In this document: positions 24,391 to 33,022 of the stretch, piece after piece
How the letters are laid out: every line of letters begins with the position of its first letter
Numbering within the stretch: the first letter of the stretch is position 1
Origin: DAOQVR01 sp035341665
GTDB lineage: Bacteria; Chloroflexota; Anaerolineae; JAAYZQ01
Assembly (NCBI GenBank): GCA_035341665.1
Contig: DAOQVR010000003.1
Coordinates: 319,228 to 383,227 of the forward strand
Direction of reading: 5' to 3'
Length of the DNA stretch: 64,000 nt
Position numbers and translations under genes: made by a program
Notes under the pieces: generated by a model
Seen by the model: only the letters and a program-made list of their open reading frames with translations
Database searches by the model: none
Told to the model about the DNA's origin: nothing

Positions 24391-25866
24391 CTACTCCCTG
24401 ACAAACACAAAGAGCGTCGACTGAGGGGCGAATGCTTCGCTGATCATGGCTGGCGTCCCGGTACCCGCAACGACGTAGATAACATCACCCGCCACGGCAG
24501 CGGCAGGTTGGGTGCGTCGGGTCGGCATGTTCGGCCTGGAGGTCCATGCGTCCGTCGCGGGGTCGTAGATCAAGACGCTGGAGGCCGGCATTCCCTGATC
24601 GATGCCTCCGAGTACATAGATCTTGCCGTCCAGAACCGCCGCTGCGTGATTGTACAGGCGAGCAGGCATTGGAGCCCTACTTGCCCAGGTACCAGCACTG
24701 GGATCGTACGCTTCCACAAGGTCGAGGCTCGCGCCGCCTTCGTCGAGCCCTCCGATGGCGTATATCAGACCGCCGACCGCTGCCGCGGCCAGGCTGTGTC
24801 GCGCCGTTGACATAGACGGGGCCTGGCTCCAGGAGTCGGCGACGGGATCGTAGGCAAAAACGTACTCCAGGACCACGTCGAAGGCGAGACCTCCCACGGT
24901 ATAGATGATACCGCCGGCCTCCGCGGCTGCCAGGTTCTGAATGGGTCCCGGCATGTGCGTCCTTGTCGCCCAGGTGTCAGTGGCTGGGTCGTAGGCCACT
25001 ACGTCCCACGTGGGGCAGCAGCCTCCCATGGCGTAGATCTTGCCATCAGCGACGGCCGCAGCAGAGGAGTAGTGTTGAGCGCCAGGCATGGACGCCCTGG
25101 AACTCCACGTATCAGTCGCAGGGTCATAGGCAGCGACCGACAGCACGGGCGCCTGTTCCCACCAGCCGCCCATTGCATAGACAACACCACTCAGGCCCGC
25201 CATCGCAAAACGCTCCCGGCCCGTTGGCATAGACCTCCTAGAGAACCACTCAACCGGCTGAACGGTGGCACCAGTGTAAGAGAAACCGGCGCCGATGAGT
25301 CCGGGGTCCTCTGCAGTCGCGCCTAGGACCATCGCCCCGCCGGGCAGCAAGAGCTCGCTTGCATCCAGACCATCGAGGGTATCGGCCTCCTGCGCTTGGA
25401 GGGCCCACGGCACAGCCGCGATGCGCCGGTCGGGGGTGAGGTGCTCGTAGGTGACGCCATCCGAGCTGAACCACAGTCTCAGATAGCGTTCGGCGCCCGC
25501 AAACACGGCCGGAATGAGGGGCTCGGTCATATGGGGAATCGAGGTGTCGCCGAGGAGAACGTCGAACTGGCCCTGGCTGACTACCAGATCGGCCCCAGTC
25601 GCGGGCTCGGCGCCCCCCGACGAAGTACCGTCGTTGGACCAGAAGGTGATAGCCCCCTCCGAATCCACGATGGCAAACTTGAAGGAACCGACGCCCTCGA
25701 ATGGTGAGCTGTCGACGGATACCACGCCCTGGTAGCTGACCATGGAAGGCACGACTGCTTCAGAGTCGGGTGCGGCCCTGAGCCCGGCATAGGCACCGGC
25801 CGCCAGGACGCTGAAGGCTACCACGGAAGCCAGAAGGCCAAAGCAGACGGAGCGTCTGGCGCTCAT
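24391..25866 (-). CDS. Secreted kelch-repeat protein
   Basis: A 491-residue protein with a signal peptide (residues 1-28), an N-terminal domain (about 42-155) with V-S-Y-Q-G-V-V and P-D-R-R-I-A-A-V-P-W-A-L-Q-A that matches the N-terminal domain of the neighbouring S74 protein, and about six kelch repeats (about 210-480). The repeats show the pattern I-Y-A-M/I-G-G followed by Y-D-P-A-T-D-T-W, forming a predicted beta-propeller. Likely extracellular, possibly binding carbohydrate or protein. An aaaggaga SD precedes the ATG. The small GQP-motif gene follows after 10 bp in the same operon. Confidence 0.87.
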   Translation of the reverse strand: MSARRSVCFGLLASVVAFSVLAAGAYAGLRAAPDSEAVVPSMVSYQGVVSVDSSPFEGVGSFKFAIVDSEGAITFWSNDGTSSGGAEPATGADLVVSQGQFDVLLGDTSIPHMTEPLIPAVFAGAERYLRLWFSSDGVTYEHLTPDRRIAAVPWALQAQEADTLDGLDASELLLPGGAMVLGATAEDPGLIGAGFSYTGATVQPVEWFSRRSMPTGRERFAMAGLSGVVYAMGGWWEQAPVLSVAAYDPATDTWSSRASMPGAQHYSSAAAVADGKIYAMGGCCPTWDVVAYDPATDTWATRTHMPGPIQNLAAAEAGGIIYTVGGLAFDVVLEYVFAYDPVADSWSQAPSMSTARHSLAAAAVGGLIYAIGGLDEGGASLDLVEAYDPSAGTWASRAPMPARLYNHAAAVLDGKIYVLGGIDQGMPASSVLIYDPATDAWTSRPNMPTRRTQPAAAVAGDVIYVVAGTGTPAMISEAFAPQSTLFVFVRE

Positions 25867-26287
25867 TGTCGATCTCCTTTCTGCAGGGAGCTACGGATGT
25901 GCCGATTGACAAGCATATGATATCGCAAGGCGGTAACTTGGTCAGGCCTGCGTGCATGAGACTCGCTTCGCAGAAAGCCGGGCCGGTACTCCGGCCGGGC
26001 GGTCCCGGCTCGGGGCGTGGCGCCGATCGACGCCCACAAGGGGCTACACTACGCCTGGGGGGGGTGGGGAGGCGAGCTTGTCGCGGACGATGCAGAGGCG
26101 GGAGGTTGGGGGGCCGGAGCCGCTGGACGATGACCAGGGCGCCTTCGAAGGCGGTGAGGCGCACAGCAGAGGTCTCGAGCGGAGTGAGCTCGATGCCAAA
26201 GGTGCGGGCCGTCTCTGCCATGGGGAGCGGCGATTCGTAGGTCTCCACGCCGCCCAGGACTCTGGTTGCGCCCACAACGAGTACCAT
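25760..26287 (-). other. Possible broken small ORF upstream of the kelch gene
   Basis: An ATG at 26287 has a good aggaga SD and opens a frame beginning M-V-L-V-V-G-A-T-R-V. The first ~75 residues look protein-like, but the frame then runs through the 67-bp repeat and into the start of the kelch gene, where the composition becomes arginine- and proline-rich. It may be the remnant of a gene cut by the repeat, or a chance frame. No family recognised. Confidence 0.25.
25989..26055. repeat. 67-bp direct repeat, copy 2
   Basis: Identical to 23940-24006. It lies 123 bp upstream of the kelch gene, so both large secreted-protein genes carry this element in their 5' region, in the same orientation. 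Confidence 0.9.
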
Positions 26288-26374
26288 CGCCTGTCTCCTG
26301 TGCTTCGCAATCTGGATACATCATAGCAGAGGCACCGTTTCCAAAGCGTTTGGTGGAGCGCCCGGCCGGGGAGA

Positions 26375-26640
26375 GCCGGACTGTTGCACTATTGCGCGGT
26401 TTCGGGAGGGAGATGGGGGGCTTGTACACCGCCCGAGACAGGGAAGGTTGCGTGGGAGTCTGCAGCCAAGGCGGGAGCATGGCCGACTATTGCATTATTG
26501 CACGATTTCTCGGGAGGATAAGGAGAGGGCGGGGGGAGAGGGCGTGGAGGTGTGCAGGCACAGCGGGAGCAAGGCCGACTGTTGCACTATTGCATTGTTT
26601 CTCGGGAGGATAAGGAGAGGGCGGGGGGCATGCAGGCCAG
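26375..26640. repeat. Tandem direct repeats with TTGCA-rich core
   Basis: Three imperfect units begin near 26375, 26483 and 26575, the last two 92 bp apart. Each carries a GCC(G)GACT-TTGCA-TATTGC core followed by TTTC and GGGAGG; the last two also share GATAAGGAGAGGGCGGGG. A fourth core lies in inverted orientation at 26789-26826. The units extend into the 3' half of the HTH ORF at 26495-27142. Confidence 0.75.
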
Positions 26641-27142
26641 ACTTTCGGGATCGGGCAGGATGCAGACCTCCTGCGGGAGAGGATCGCCGGGCACGAGGAG
26701 TGCGAGTTGGTAGGGCTGCGTCTCGAGGTTGAGTATCCAGCCGGCTGAGAGAGCAGGCGGAGGGAGGCCCCCCAGGGTTGCGCCTTTCCCTCCAGAAACG
26801 GCGCAATAGTGCAATAGTCGGGCGGGGCGACAGGCACGCGCGCCTCCTTTGCCGCCGCCTGGAGACTCGGGTTCTCCGCCGGCGCCGGGGCCAGGCGCCC
26901 GTGCGCCTGCGCTTCTCCTCGGCCAGCCAGCCGGCGTGGTCGGAGAGCTCCTGGGCGAGGCGACTGCGCAGCCAGCTCACGTGGGACGGGGAGACGCCTA
27001 GGATGGAAGCGACCTCCTTGGCATCCATGCCGTTCATGATGAGCGTCACCATGAGGAGGTCGCGGCCGTCCCGGCAGAGGCAGGCGATCAGGTCTGCCAT
27101 CTCCTCCCGGCGGACGAGGACGTGGAGGGGGCCGTTATCCAT
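26495..27142 (-). CDS. Small HTH protein, C-terminal half probably repeat-derived
   Basis: The first ~80 residues form a plausible helix-turn-helix protein: R-D-L-L-M-V-T-L-I-M-N-G-M-D followed by A-K-E-V-A-S-I-L-G-V-S-P-S-H-V-S-W-L-R-S-R-L (about 27-62), resembling sigma-70 region 4. After about residue 85 it becomes arginine-rich and then runs through the tandem repeats, so the natural gene may have ended earlier or been altered by repeat insertion. It starts within the 3' end of the preceding sigma-like gene (8-bp overlap), so they are translationally coupled. The partner genes they regulate are unknown. Confidence 0.5.
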   Translation of the reverse strand: MDNGPLHVLVRREEMADLIACLCRDGRDLLMVTLIMNGMDAKEVASILGVSPSHVSWLRSRLAQELSDHAGWLAEEKRRRTGAWPRRRRRTRVSRRRQRRRACLSPRPTIALLRRFWRERRNPGGPPSACSLSRLDTQPRDAALPTRTPRARRSSPAGGLHPARSRKSGLHAPRPLLILPRNNAIVQQSALLPLCLHTSTPSPPALSLSSREIVQ

Positions 27143-27389
27143 GCCAGTTGGTGGGCGGGGCCGACAGGAGGCTCCTTAGGCTAGGCCAGGGCTGCAGGCG
27201 CCGCCTGGCGCGGTAGAGCCGCATGGCAACGGCGGCGCGGCTGATGCCGAGGGTAGCGGCGACCTGGCGGTCGCTGAGGCCGGTCCAGCGGAGCAAGAGG
27301 GCGGCTTGCTCTTTGGGCGTCAGGTAGTCAAGCACCTTCTGGCGGGGCAGCGAGCGCGACGTGCGCGACACGGGACGTGCGTTTGTCAT
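27135..27389 (-). CDS. Small sigma-70 region-4-like HTH protein
   Basis: An 84-residue protein: D-Y-L-T-P-K-E-Q-A-A-L-L-L-R-W-T-G-L-S-D-R-Q-V-A-A-T-L-G (in blocks, about residues 25-52) and I-S-R-A-A-V-A-M-R-L-Y-R-A-R-R-R-L. This is the region-4 / LuxR-type HTH pattern, without the sigma region 2 needed for a complete sigma factor. Start 27389 follows aggaggaac and a TTGACA-17-TAACCT promoter about 160 bp upstream. It overlaps the second HTH gene. The pair could act as a split DNA-binding regulator. Confidence 0.6.
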   Translation of the reverse strand: MTNARPVSRTSRSLPRQKVLDYLTPKEQAALLLRWTGLSDRQVAATLGISRAAVAMRLYRARRRLQPWPSLRSLLSAPPTNWHG

Positions 27390-27552
27390 GGGGTTCCTCC
27401 TGCATGGGGTATGTACCGGATGCCGCAAGAGCGGCGCCGAGGGCCGGAAGGGGCCGGGTGGGTGGCCCGGCCTGAGGGTGTATGCGCGCGGGGTGGTGGT
27501 GCCGTACAGGACCCCGCGCCTCCGGGTAATGTGCGCGTAGTGCCACGGCTTG

Positions 27553-27581
27553 AGGTTAGCACAAATGTTCTATGATGTCAA
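27553..27581 (-). promoter_or_regulatory. Promoter of the HTH gene pair
   Basis: Minus-strand TTGACA (27581-27576) and TAACCT (27558-27553) with a 17-bp spacer. Transcription would begin near 27546, leaving a leader of about 155 nt. Confidence 0.6.
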
Positions 27582-27834
27582 GCGAGGAGTGGGCTTGAGA
27601 TCGGATTTCTGCCGTAGAGGAAGGGCTGCAGGTGTTGCGGTCCATGCCAGGTGCCGCACACCTCGCAGGTGCGCCGCACCAATCCAGCGGAGGAGGAGGA
27701 ACGATGGACGGCACGCAGGGGGGCGGAGCTGGCCGAGACAGAGTCCCAGGTAAGGGATCGCAGTCATGGTGCTGTCTGTGCTCTCCTGACGAGGGTTGAG
27801 TGTGCACGGCTGGTATGGCCCGTGTCCGCTTGAG

Positions 27835-27863
27835 TTGACTTCTGGCAGGCATTTTGCGATAAT
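27835..27863 (+). promoter_or_regulatory. Promoter of the lipoprotein gene
   Basis: TTGACT (27835-27840) and GATAAT (27858-27863) with a 17-bp spacer. The start point would fall near 27870, just before the aaggaggt SD, so the leader is very short. Confidence 0.7.
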
Positions 27864-27880
27864 GGTGCAAGGAGGTCCCC

Positions 27881-28432
27881 ATGACAAGCGAATGGCCGAA
27901 GTCGACTCTGCGTGTGGCCCGCCCGCCGGTGGCGCCGCGATTAGGATGGAGGACCTGGTCGTCAGGCCTGGTGACCCTGTTGGCACTTCTGAGCCTGTCG
28001 GCGTGCGCCGGCAAGGCGTCCCCGGGAGACAGCGTCCACTACCGCCGGTCCTTCAGCTTCTACATGGCTACCAGCGTCGTCGGCCGGTACCTCCAGGTGC
28101 AGGAAGTAGACTACCCCCGGATCCTGGAAGGTGCCGAATGGGACCTGGACGATGGGCTCGAGATGGTGGATTCTGACCTGTCCCTCGCGCCAACCCCGGT
28201 CTCGTGGATCGAGGGCGGCGAGAAGCACACCGCCAAGGGAGTCAGGCTGACGGTTGACGTTACCGTCAGAGTGGCGGAGGGCGCTGGGCCGGGCTGGCGA
28301 GGGATCCGCCTCAGGCTGCCGGGCTTGCTGAGCTACGGCAAGACCACCGGGACCGGGGCGTCCTTTCCCGGCGAAGGGCCGGGTTTCACGATCCACGATG
28401 GCTTCACAGTCGCCGGAGTGACGGTCGAATAG
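27881..28432 (+). CDS. Hypothetical lipoprotein
   Basis: A 183-residue protein with a long basic N-terminus and a lipobox L-S-L-S-A-C (cleavage before Cys at about residue 42), so it should be lipid-anchored outside the membrane. The mature part has no family I recognise; it is rich in beta-strand-like stretches (V-R-L-T-V-D-V-T-V-R-V-A). The ATG follows aaggaggt and a strong short-leader promoter. It is a single-gene unit converging on the giant DUF4062 gene at 28484, and contains no visible link to that system. Confidence 0.7.
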   Translation: MTSEWPKSTLRVARPPVAPRLGWRTWSSGLVTLLALLSLSACAGKASPGDSVHYRRSFSFYMATSVVGRYLQVQEVDYPRILEGAEWDLDDGLEMVDSDLSLAPTPVSWIEGGEKHTAKGVRLTVDVTVRVAEGAGPGWRGIRLRLPGLLSYGKTTGTGASFPGEGPGFTIHDGFTVAGVTVE

Positions 28433-28483
28433 ATCGGGCAGCCACCGCTCGAAGAGCGTTTGCCGGTGAGCGCCGGCCCTGCG

Positions 28484-31400
28484 TCACCGTCCGAGGCCAA
28501 CCAACCTGAGGATGTGGACGCGGCCCGATTCCTCGCCCGCAATCAGTGTACGGCCATCGGCCGCAATCGCGCAGCGGTTGACCTGGCTCTCCCCCTGGAA
28601 CTGGGCGACCAGGCTGTGCGAGCCGAGATCCCACAGCCTGATGGTCCCATCATTCGCGCCCGAGACCGCTAGTGGCGCTGCCGCCGCCCGGGCCAGGGCG
28701 CGGATCCAGTTTGTGCTGCCCTGGCCCTCGGAGCCTCGCCAGGAAGCTACGCGTCCGCCGGACAGCAGATTCCAGTGATACAGGTTCCCGTTGTTCAGGC
28801 CGGCGACCGCGTCCCCGCCGCCGGTACCCAGTGCAACGCTGAGCCCAGGCGACGGCGTGCGCAGGCTGTGCAGCCGCCTGCCCGATCGGCCGTCCCACAC
28901 GTCGACCACGCCGGTCCAGTACACCGCCGCGACTCGTCCCCCTTCCGGCGTCGCCGCCAGTCCCCAGAGCATCCTGAGCTCCGCCCCCGGCTCCAGCTCA
29001 GCCACCTGGCGACCGCTCACCGGGTCCAATGCGCGGATCTTGCCTTCCTGCGAGCAAAAGAGCCGTATGCCAGACGGGCTCTCTGCCAGGGCCGCAAACC
29101 CTGCCGGCGCCGTGCGCCCCAGCGCGCTCAGCGACCTGGCAGCCAGGTCCAGCTCCAGGAATGCGCCGTCCTTGCAGAAGGCCCACACCTTCCCCGGTTC
29201 GCGGGCAAAAGACAACGCGCGGACTTCCGCCGGTGCGCGGATGCCAGTGTGGCTCTTGCCGCTGGCCATTTCCCATAGCAGGAGCTCCCCTTCCCCGGCG
29301 GCCGAGATACCCCAACGCCCGTCGGGCGAGAGCGCGACTGAAGTTACGCCAGAGACGTGGCTCGCCACCGCGCTCGTCTCGCCCTGTCCGGCCAATCGCC
29401 AGTCCCACACCTTGAGGCTGCCATCTTCCGAGCAGGAGATGGCAAAGCGCTGGTCCGGCGTCAGGGCGATCGCGGTGATCGCGCCGGTATGCCCGGCGAG
29501 TGTGCCCCGGCAGCCCTCCCCATCGAGCGCCCATACCCGCAGGGTCTTGTCAGCAGAGCCCGACAGGAGATACTCGCCGTCAGCTGTCACCCTCAGCGCT
29601 TTCACCCCGGCGCTGTGTCCTTCGAGGGTAGCGAGGCAGCGCCCCGAGTCGAGATCCCAGACTCGTATGCATGCGTCCGTCGAGCCCGAGAACAGCCGCC
29701 CGCCGTCGGGGTGGAAAGCGAGGGCGTCGACCTGGCCCGAATGCCCCTCCAAGCGCAGCAGCTCCGTGCCGCTCGCCACGTCCCAGGCGCGGATCAGTCC
29801 GCCCTCGTCGGCTGCGACCAGGCGCGTGCCATCCGGTGTGAAGGCGATGACGCTGGCGAGCGTGATCATGCGCGGCCCGTCGGGCGATGAAGTCTTCCGT
29901 TGGGGTGCCCACAACAGGCGGAAGGTGAACGCGATCGACCGGCCGGCCAGGTCGAACACGCTCACCAGTGGCCCATTCCTTCCGTCAGAATGGGCTACCG
30001 ACACCGCGTACTTGCCATCGGGTGAGAGGACCAGTGTCGTCATCGGCTCTGCGCGAATGGCGCCCAGGCGGGCACCGCTCTGCAGATCCCAGACCAGAAT
30101 CGTGCCGTCCGTGCTGCCCGACACAGCCCGTCTGCCTCCGGGCACGACCACGGCAGTGATCACGTCCTCGCCATGTCCGCCAAAGTCGCGCACCATGCTG
30201 CCGCTCCCGATATCCCAGAGGGCCAGCAGGCTGCCCTTCGTGGCCGACCTGGCTCCAGCCAGCACATACCGATTGTCCGGCGTGATGGCGACGGAGGTGA
30301 TGCCGCCGGACATGCCGGTGAGCCCGTGGCCTCCCAGTTGGTGGACTTGGACGCCGGTGTTCATGTCCCAGACGCGCATGGACCAGTCGGCCCCCGCCGA
30401 GACACAGAGTGCACCATCGGACGTGACGGCGACGCCGTTGACGTGGTAGGAGTGGCCGGTCAGGGTAAAGACCAGGGGCCCGCCCGCCGGCGCCAGCGAA
30501 GCGGTCAGCGGCTGCAGCCACGGCGCGCAACGCCATGCGCGTGCCCCCGCCATCAGCGCCTGGATCTCCGCATGGCCCTCCCCGGCAAGGCGTCCGACGA
30601 GCTGGCCTGGAAGGAGCGCCGGATGCCTGGCGCTCACAGGCGCGGAGAGCCTGAGCGCGTCGCGGATCAACCTCAGGCCGGGGCCGGAGCGCTGCATCTT
30701 CTCAGTGCCCGACAGGGTGGGCAAGGCGATCAGGTCATAGTCCTCGAGCGCCCCCTGCGGCCCGCCATGGGCCACCCGTTCGTACAGGAAATCGAACTCT
30801 GTCAGGGTCGCCGTCAACGCATCCGCCAAGCCCGCGTGGGCCTGCTGGTGCGCCTGCTCGCTCAGCTTGCGCAGGTTGGGTACCTGGCCCGCTCCCAGTC
30901 GCAGGGGCTGCTCCTCGAAGTAGGCAGCCAGCGATGTGTGCCACTCCCGCGCCGTCCGGCTCTCGGGATGAGCGCCCTTCTGCCCGTCAACGCGGACGTA
31001 GCGCTCCCGCGCTGCCTGCTCGAACGACTCGTAGAAAAAGTCGATCCGGCCCTCACGCCGCGACAGGTAGGGCCTCACCTGCCGCAGCAGGCCGTGGACC
31101 GCCTCGGACGCCCGCTCCCGCCCTGCCTCGTCGCCGGGCAGCAGCCCTTCACGCAATAGCAGCGCGCACAGCTCTTCGGCCGTCAGCCCCGTGCGCGCGT
31201 GCGCCAGCCATCCAAAGACACGCGGTGCCAGCTGCTCCGGCCGCACCGGCGAGTAGGCCGGGTCGCCCTCCAGCCGCCGCAGCGACCCCGAGAACGCCTC
31301 CACCGGCGTGCTGCCAAAGTCGCCGCGGATCTTTGTCCCCAGGTCGCCAAAAACGCCAAATACCCGCAGCTCCGCCAGCACTACCTTCAGGTAGAGCGGG

Positions 31401-33022
31401 TTGCCGGCGCCTTCCGAGCGGATCAGCGCCTCCAGGTGCCGCTCGTCCAACTCCTTGAGGAACTGCGACAGGTACGCACGCACCAGCCTGCGCCGGTCCT
31501 CCAGGCTTGCGAAGGGCCGCACCTCGGCCATCAACGCCTGCCCGCCCGCCTGCAGCCTCTCGTAGTAGGCCTCGGCCTGCTCCTCACCCCGCTTGAAGGA
31601 GGCGACCAGCTTGACGCCCGCGGGCAGCACCGGCGGCAGCCAGCCAAGGTCGCCCAGCCCGCTCTCAAGCTGGTTCAGCCCGTCCAGGACGAGCACGGTC
31701 TTCCCCCGCGCGCCGGCCGCCTGCAGCAGCCTGGGCAATGCCGCGCGCAGCTTGTCCGGCTCGACGGGAACCTCGTCCTCGACCTTACCGGCCACCTCCT
31801 TGATCTCGGCCAGCAGCGACCGCAGCAGGGCATCCACTGTCGTCGACGCGTCCGACGCCCCGATGAAGCGGTAGTGCAGGCTCTCGCCCGCCTTGAGCCC
31901 GTCCCGCGCCCGGTCGATCCACCGCGCCAGCAGGCTCGTCTTGCCCAGCCCGCCCGGCGCGGTGAGGAAGAACGTCTCTCGAGCAGTGTCTTTGGCATAG
32001 CCGTCCAGCCCGGCAAAGTCACCCTCGCGCTCGATAAAGCCCTCGCCGGCCGCCTCCAGGAAGTGGGCTTGCTGGTCCAGCTCGCGCTGCAGCGGCGTGA
32101 GCGCGGCCCCCTCGACGTGCTCCGGATAGCGCGCCGCGATGGCGGCCTGAAGATCGGCCAGGATCGCATCGGCCAGCGGCCGGCCGTCGCTGGTGAATCG
32201 CGCCAGCCGCCCCCGCGTCAGCCGGGCGTTGTACTGCTCGGCCTTCTCCCTCTCGATCGGGCCGGCGATCTCTCCGTCCGTATCGACGCGCACCCCGGCC
32301 TGCGCCCACTGGACGGACCATCGCCTCAGCGCCGCCTCCCATGCCGCACTGCCCCGCTCGGCGGTGGAGGGGCACTCCATCGCCAGCCGGATCTCGGGCG
32401 TGCTCGCCCCGGCGTCCCACTCCGCCGTGTAGGTGTGCGCCGGGCGCCCCGTGCGCGGGATCTCCACCTCCCGCCAGCGCCTCAGCTCGGCGTCCTCCTG
32501 GGCGGGCTCGGCGCTGCCCTCGTTGGTGTAGACCGCGCGCAGCCCCGGTCCATCGCCTGGCAGGTCATCCAGGCAATCCGGCTCGCGTAGGTAGAAAAAG
32601 GAGTGCTCCGCCCGCGCCTGCCCCACGCTCTGCAGCGGATTTACATACGCGTGCAGAACCTCCAGCTCGGTGACGGACGCATCCCCCGCATACCGCTCCA
32701 GCCCGGGATAGCCCGCGTACGTCTCGGCGGAGATGTCGTCCCGGCCCGGCACCCACCCGCGCCGCTGCCCCAGGAAGCAGAGGAAGAAAGGACGGCAGGC
32801 GTCGATCCGCTCCAGGCAGACCTGTACCACCCGCTTGTTCTCGGATGCATCGGCCTCAGTGACGCCCCAGCGCAGGTCGATATCCACCAGGCGCAGCTTC
32901 CGCCGCTCGCACCACTCCTGCAGCCGCGGAAAGACCTGCTTGACCAGGTAGTCCCGCTCGGCGTGCATGTCGTTGAAGGTGCTGCTGATAAAGACGTACA
33001 CCTTCTCCCATTGAACGGTCAC
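28484..33022 (-). CDS. DUF4062 - STAND/NACHT-like ATPase - WD40 giant protein
   Basis: A 1512-residue protein. Residues about 7-110 are a DUF4062 domain: V-Y-V-F-I-S-S-T-F-N-D-M, E-R-D-Y-L-V-K-Q-V-F-P and D-L-R-W-G-V. A P-loop ATPase follows, with Walker A A-P-G-G-L-G-K-T-S (about 356) and Walker B-like T-V-L-V-L-D-G-L-N-Q-L (about 445), then a helical region, then about 14 WD40 repeats from about residue 855 to the end, enough for two propellers. Family knowledge: this is the layout of signal-transduction NTPases where WD40 senses, the ATPase oligomerises and the N-terminal domain acts; animal NWD1/TEP1-type proteins share it as far as I recall. It overlaps the gene at 33019 by 4 bp. Ligand and output are unknown. 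Confidence 0.88.
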   Translation of the reverse strand: MTVQWEKVYVFISSTFNDMHAERDYLVKQVFPRLQEWCERRKLRLVDIDLRWGVTEADASENKRVVQVCLERIDACRPFFLCFLGQRRGWVPGRDDISAETYAGYPGLERYAGDASVTELEVLHAYVNPLQSVGQARAEHSFFYLREPDCLDDLPGDGPGLRAVYTNEGSAEPAQEDAELRRWREVEIPRTGRPAHTYTAEWDAGASTPEIRLAMECPSTAERGSAAWEAALRRWSVQWAQAGVRVDTDGEIAGPIEREKAEQYNARLTRGRLARFTSDGRPLADAILADLQAAIAARYPEHVEGAALTPLQRELDQQAHFLEAAGEGFIEREGDFAGLDGYAKDTARETFFLTAPGGLGKTSLLARWIDRARDGLKAGESLHYRFIGASDASTTVDALLRSLLAEIKEVAGKVEDEVPVEPDKLRAALPRLLQAAGARGKTVLVLDGLNQLESGLGDLGWLPPVLPAGVKLVASFKRGEEQAEAYYERLQAGGQALMAEVRPFASLEDRRRLVRAYLSQFLKELDERHLEALIRSEGAGNPLYLKVVLAELRVFGVFGDLGTKIRGDFGSTPVEAFSGSLRRLEGDPAYSPVRPEQLAPRVFGWLAHARTGLTAEELCALLLREGLLPGDEAGRERASEAVHGLLRQVRPYLSRREGRIDFFYESFEQAARERYVRVDGQKGAHPESRTAREWHTSLAAYFEEQPLRLGAGQVPNLRKLSEQAHQQAHAGLADALTATLTEFDFLYERVAHGGPQGALEDYDLIALPTLSGTEKMQRSGPGLRLIRDALRLSAPVSARHPALLPGQLVGRLAGEGHAEIQALMAGARAWRCAPWLQPLTASLAPAGGPLVFTLTGHSYHVNGVAVTSDGALCVSAGADWSMRVWDMNTGVQVHQLGGHGLTGMSGGITSVAITPDNRYVLAGARSATKGSLLALWDIGSGSMVRDFGGHGEDVITAVVVPGGRRAVSGSTDGTILVWDLQSGARLGAIRAEPMTTLVLSPDGKYAVSVAHSDGRNGPLVSVFDLAGRSIAFTFRLLWAPQRKTSSPDGPRMITLASVIAFTPDGTRLVAADEGGLIRAWDVASGTELLRLEGHSGQVDALAFHPDGGRLFSGSTDACIRVWDLDSGRCLATLEGHSAGVKALRVTADGEYLLSGSADKTLRVWALDGEGCRGTLAGHTGAITAIALTPDQRFAISCSEDGSLKVWDWRLAGQGETSAVASHVSGVTSVALSPDGRWGISAAGEGELLLWEMASGKSHTGIRAPAEVRALSFAREPGKVWAFCKDGAFLELDLAARSLSALGRTAPAGFAALAESPSGIRLFCSQEGKIRALDPVSGRQVAELEPGAELRMLWGLAATPEGGRVAAVYWTGVVDVWDGRSGRRLHSLRTPSPGLSVALGTGGGDAVAGLNNGNLYHWNLLSGGRVASWRGSEGQGSTNWIRALARAAAAPLAVSGANDGTIRLWDLGSHSLVAQFQGESQVNRCAIAADGRTLIAGEESGRVHILRLVGLGR

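Larger units (their letters stand above)
27390..27880. other. Divergent intergenic region
   Basis: About 490 bp between the - strand HTH pair and the + strand lipoprotein gene. It carries one supported promoter for each direction (27553-27581 and 27835-27863). Nothing else recognised. Confidence 0.6.

Noticed and set aside
26375..26640. Possible CRISPR array
   Set aside because: Only three units, irregular spacing of 92 and about 108 bp, the 'spacers' are themselves similar, and there are no cas genes.
28791..32590. Several long + strand frames (for example 28791-30449 and 31199-32590)
   Set aside because: They are antisense to the 1512-residue DUF4062 protein; composition is rich in Arg, Pro and Ser with no domain, typical of antisense frames in GC-rich DNA.
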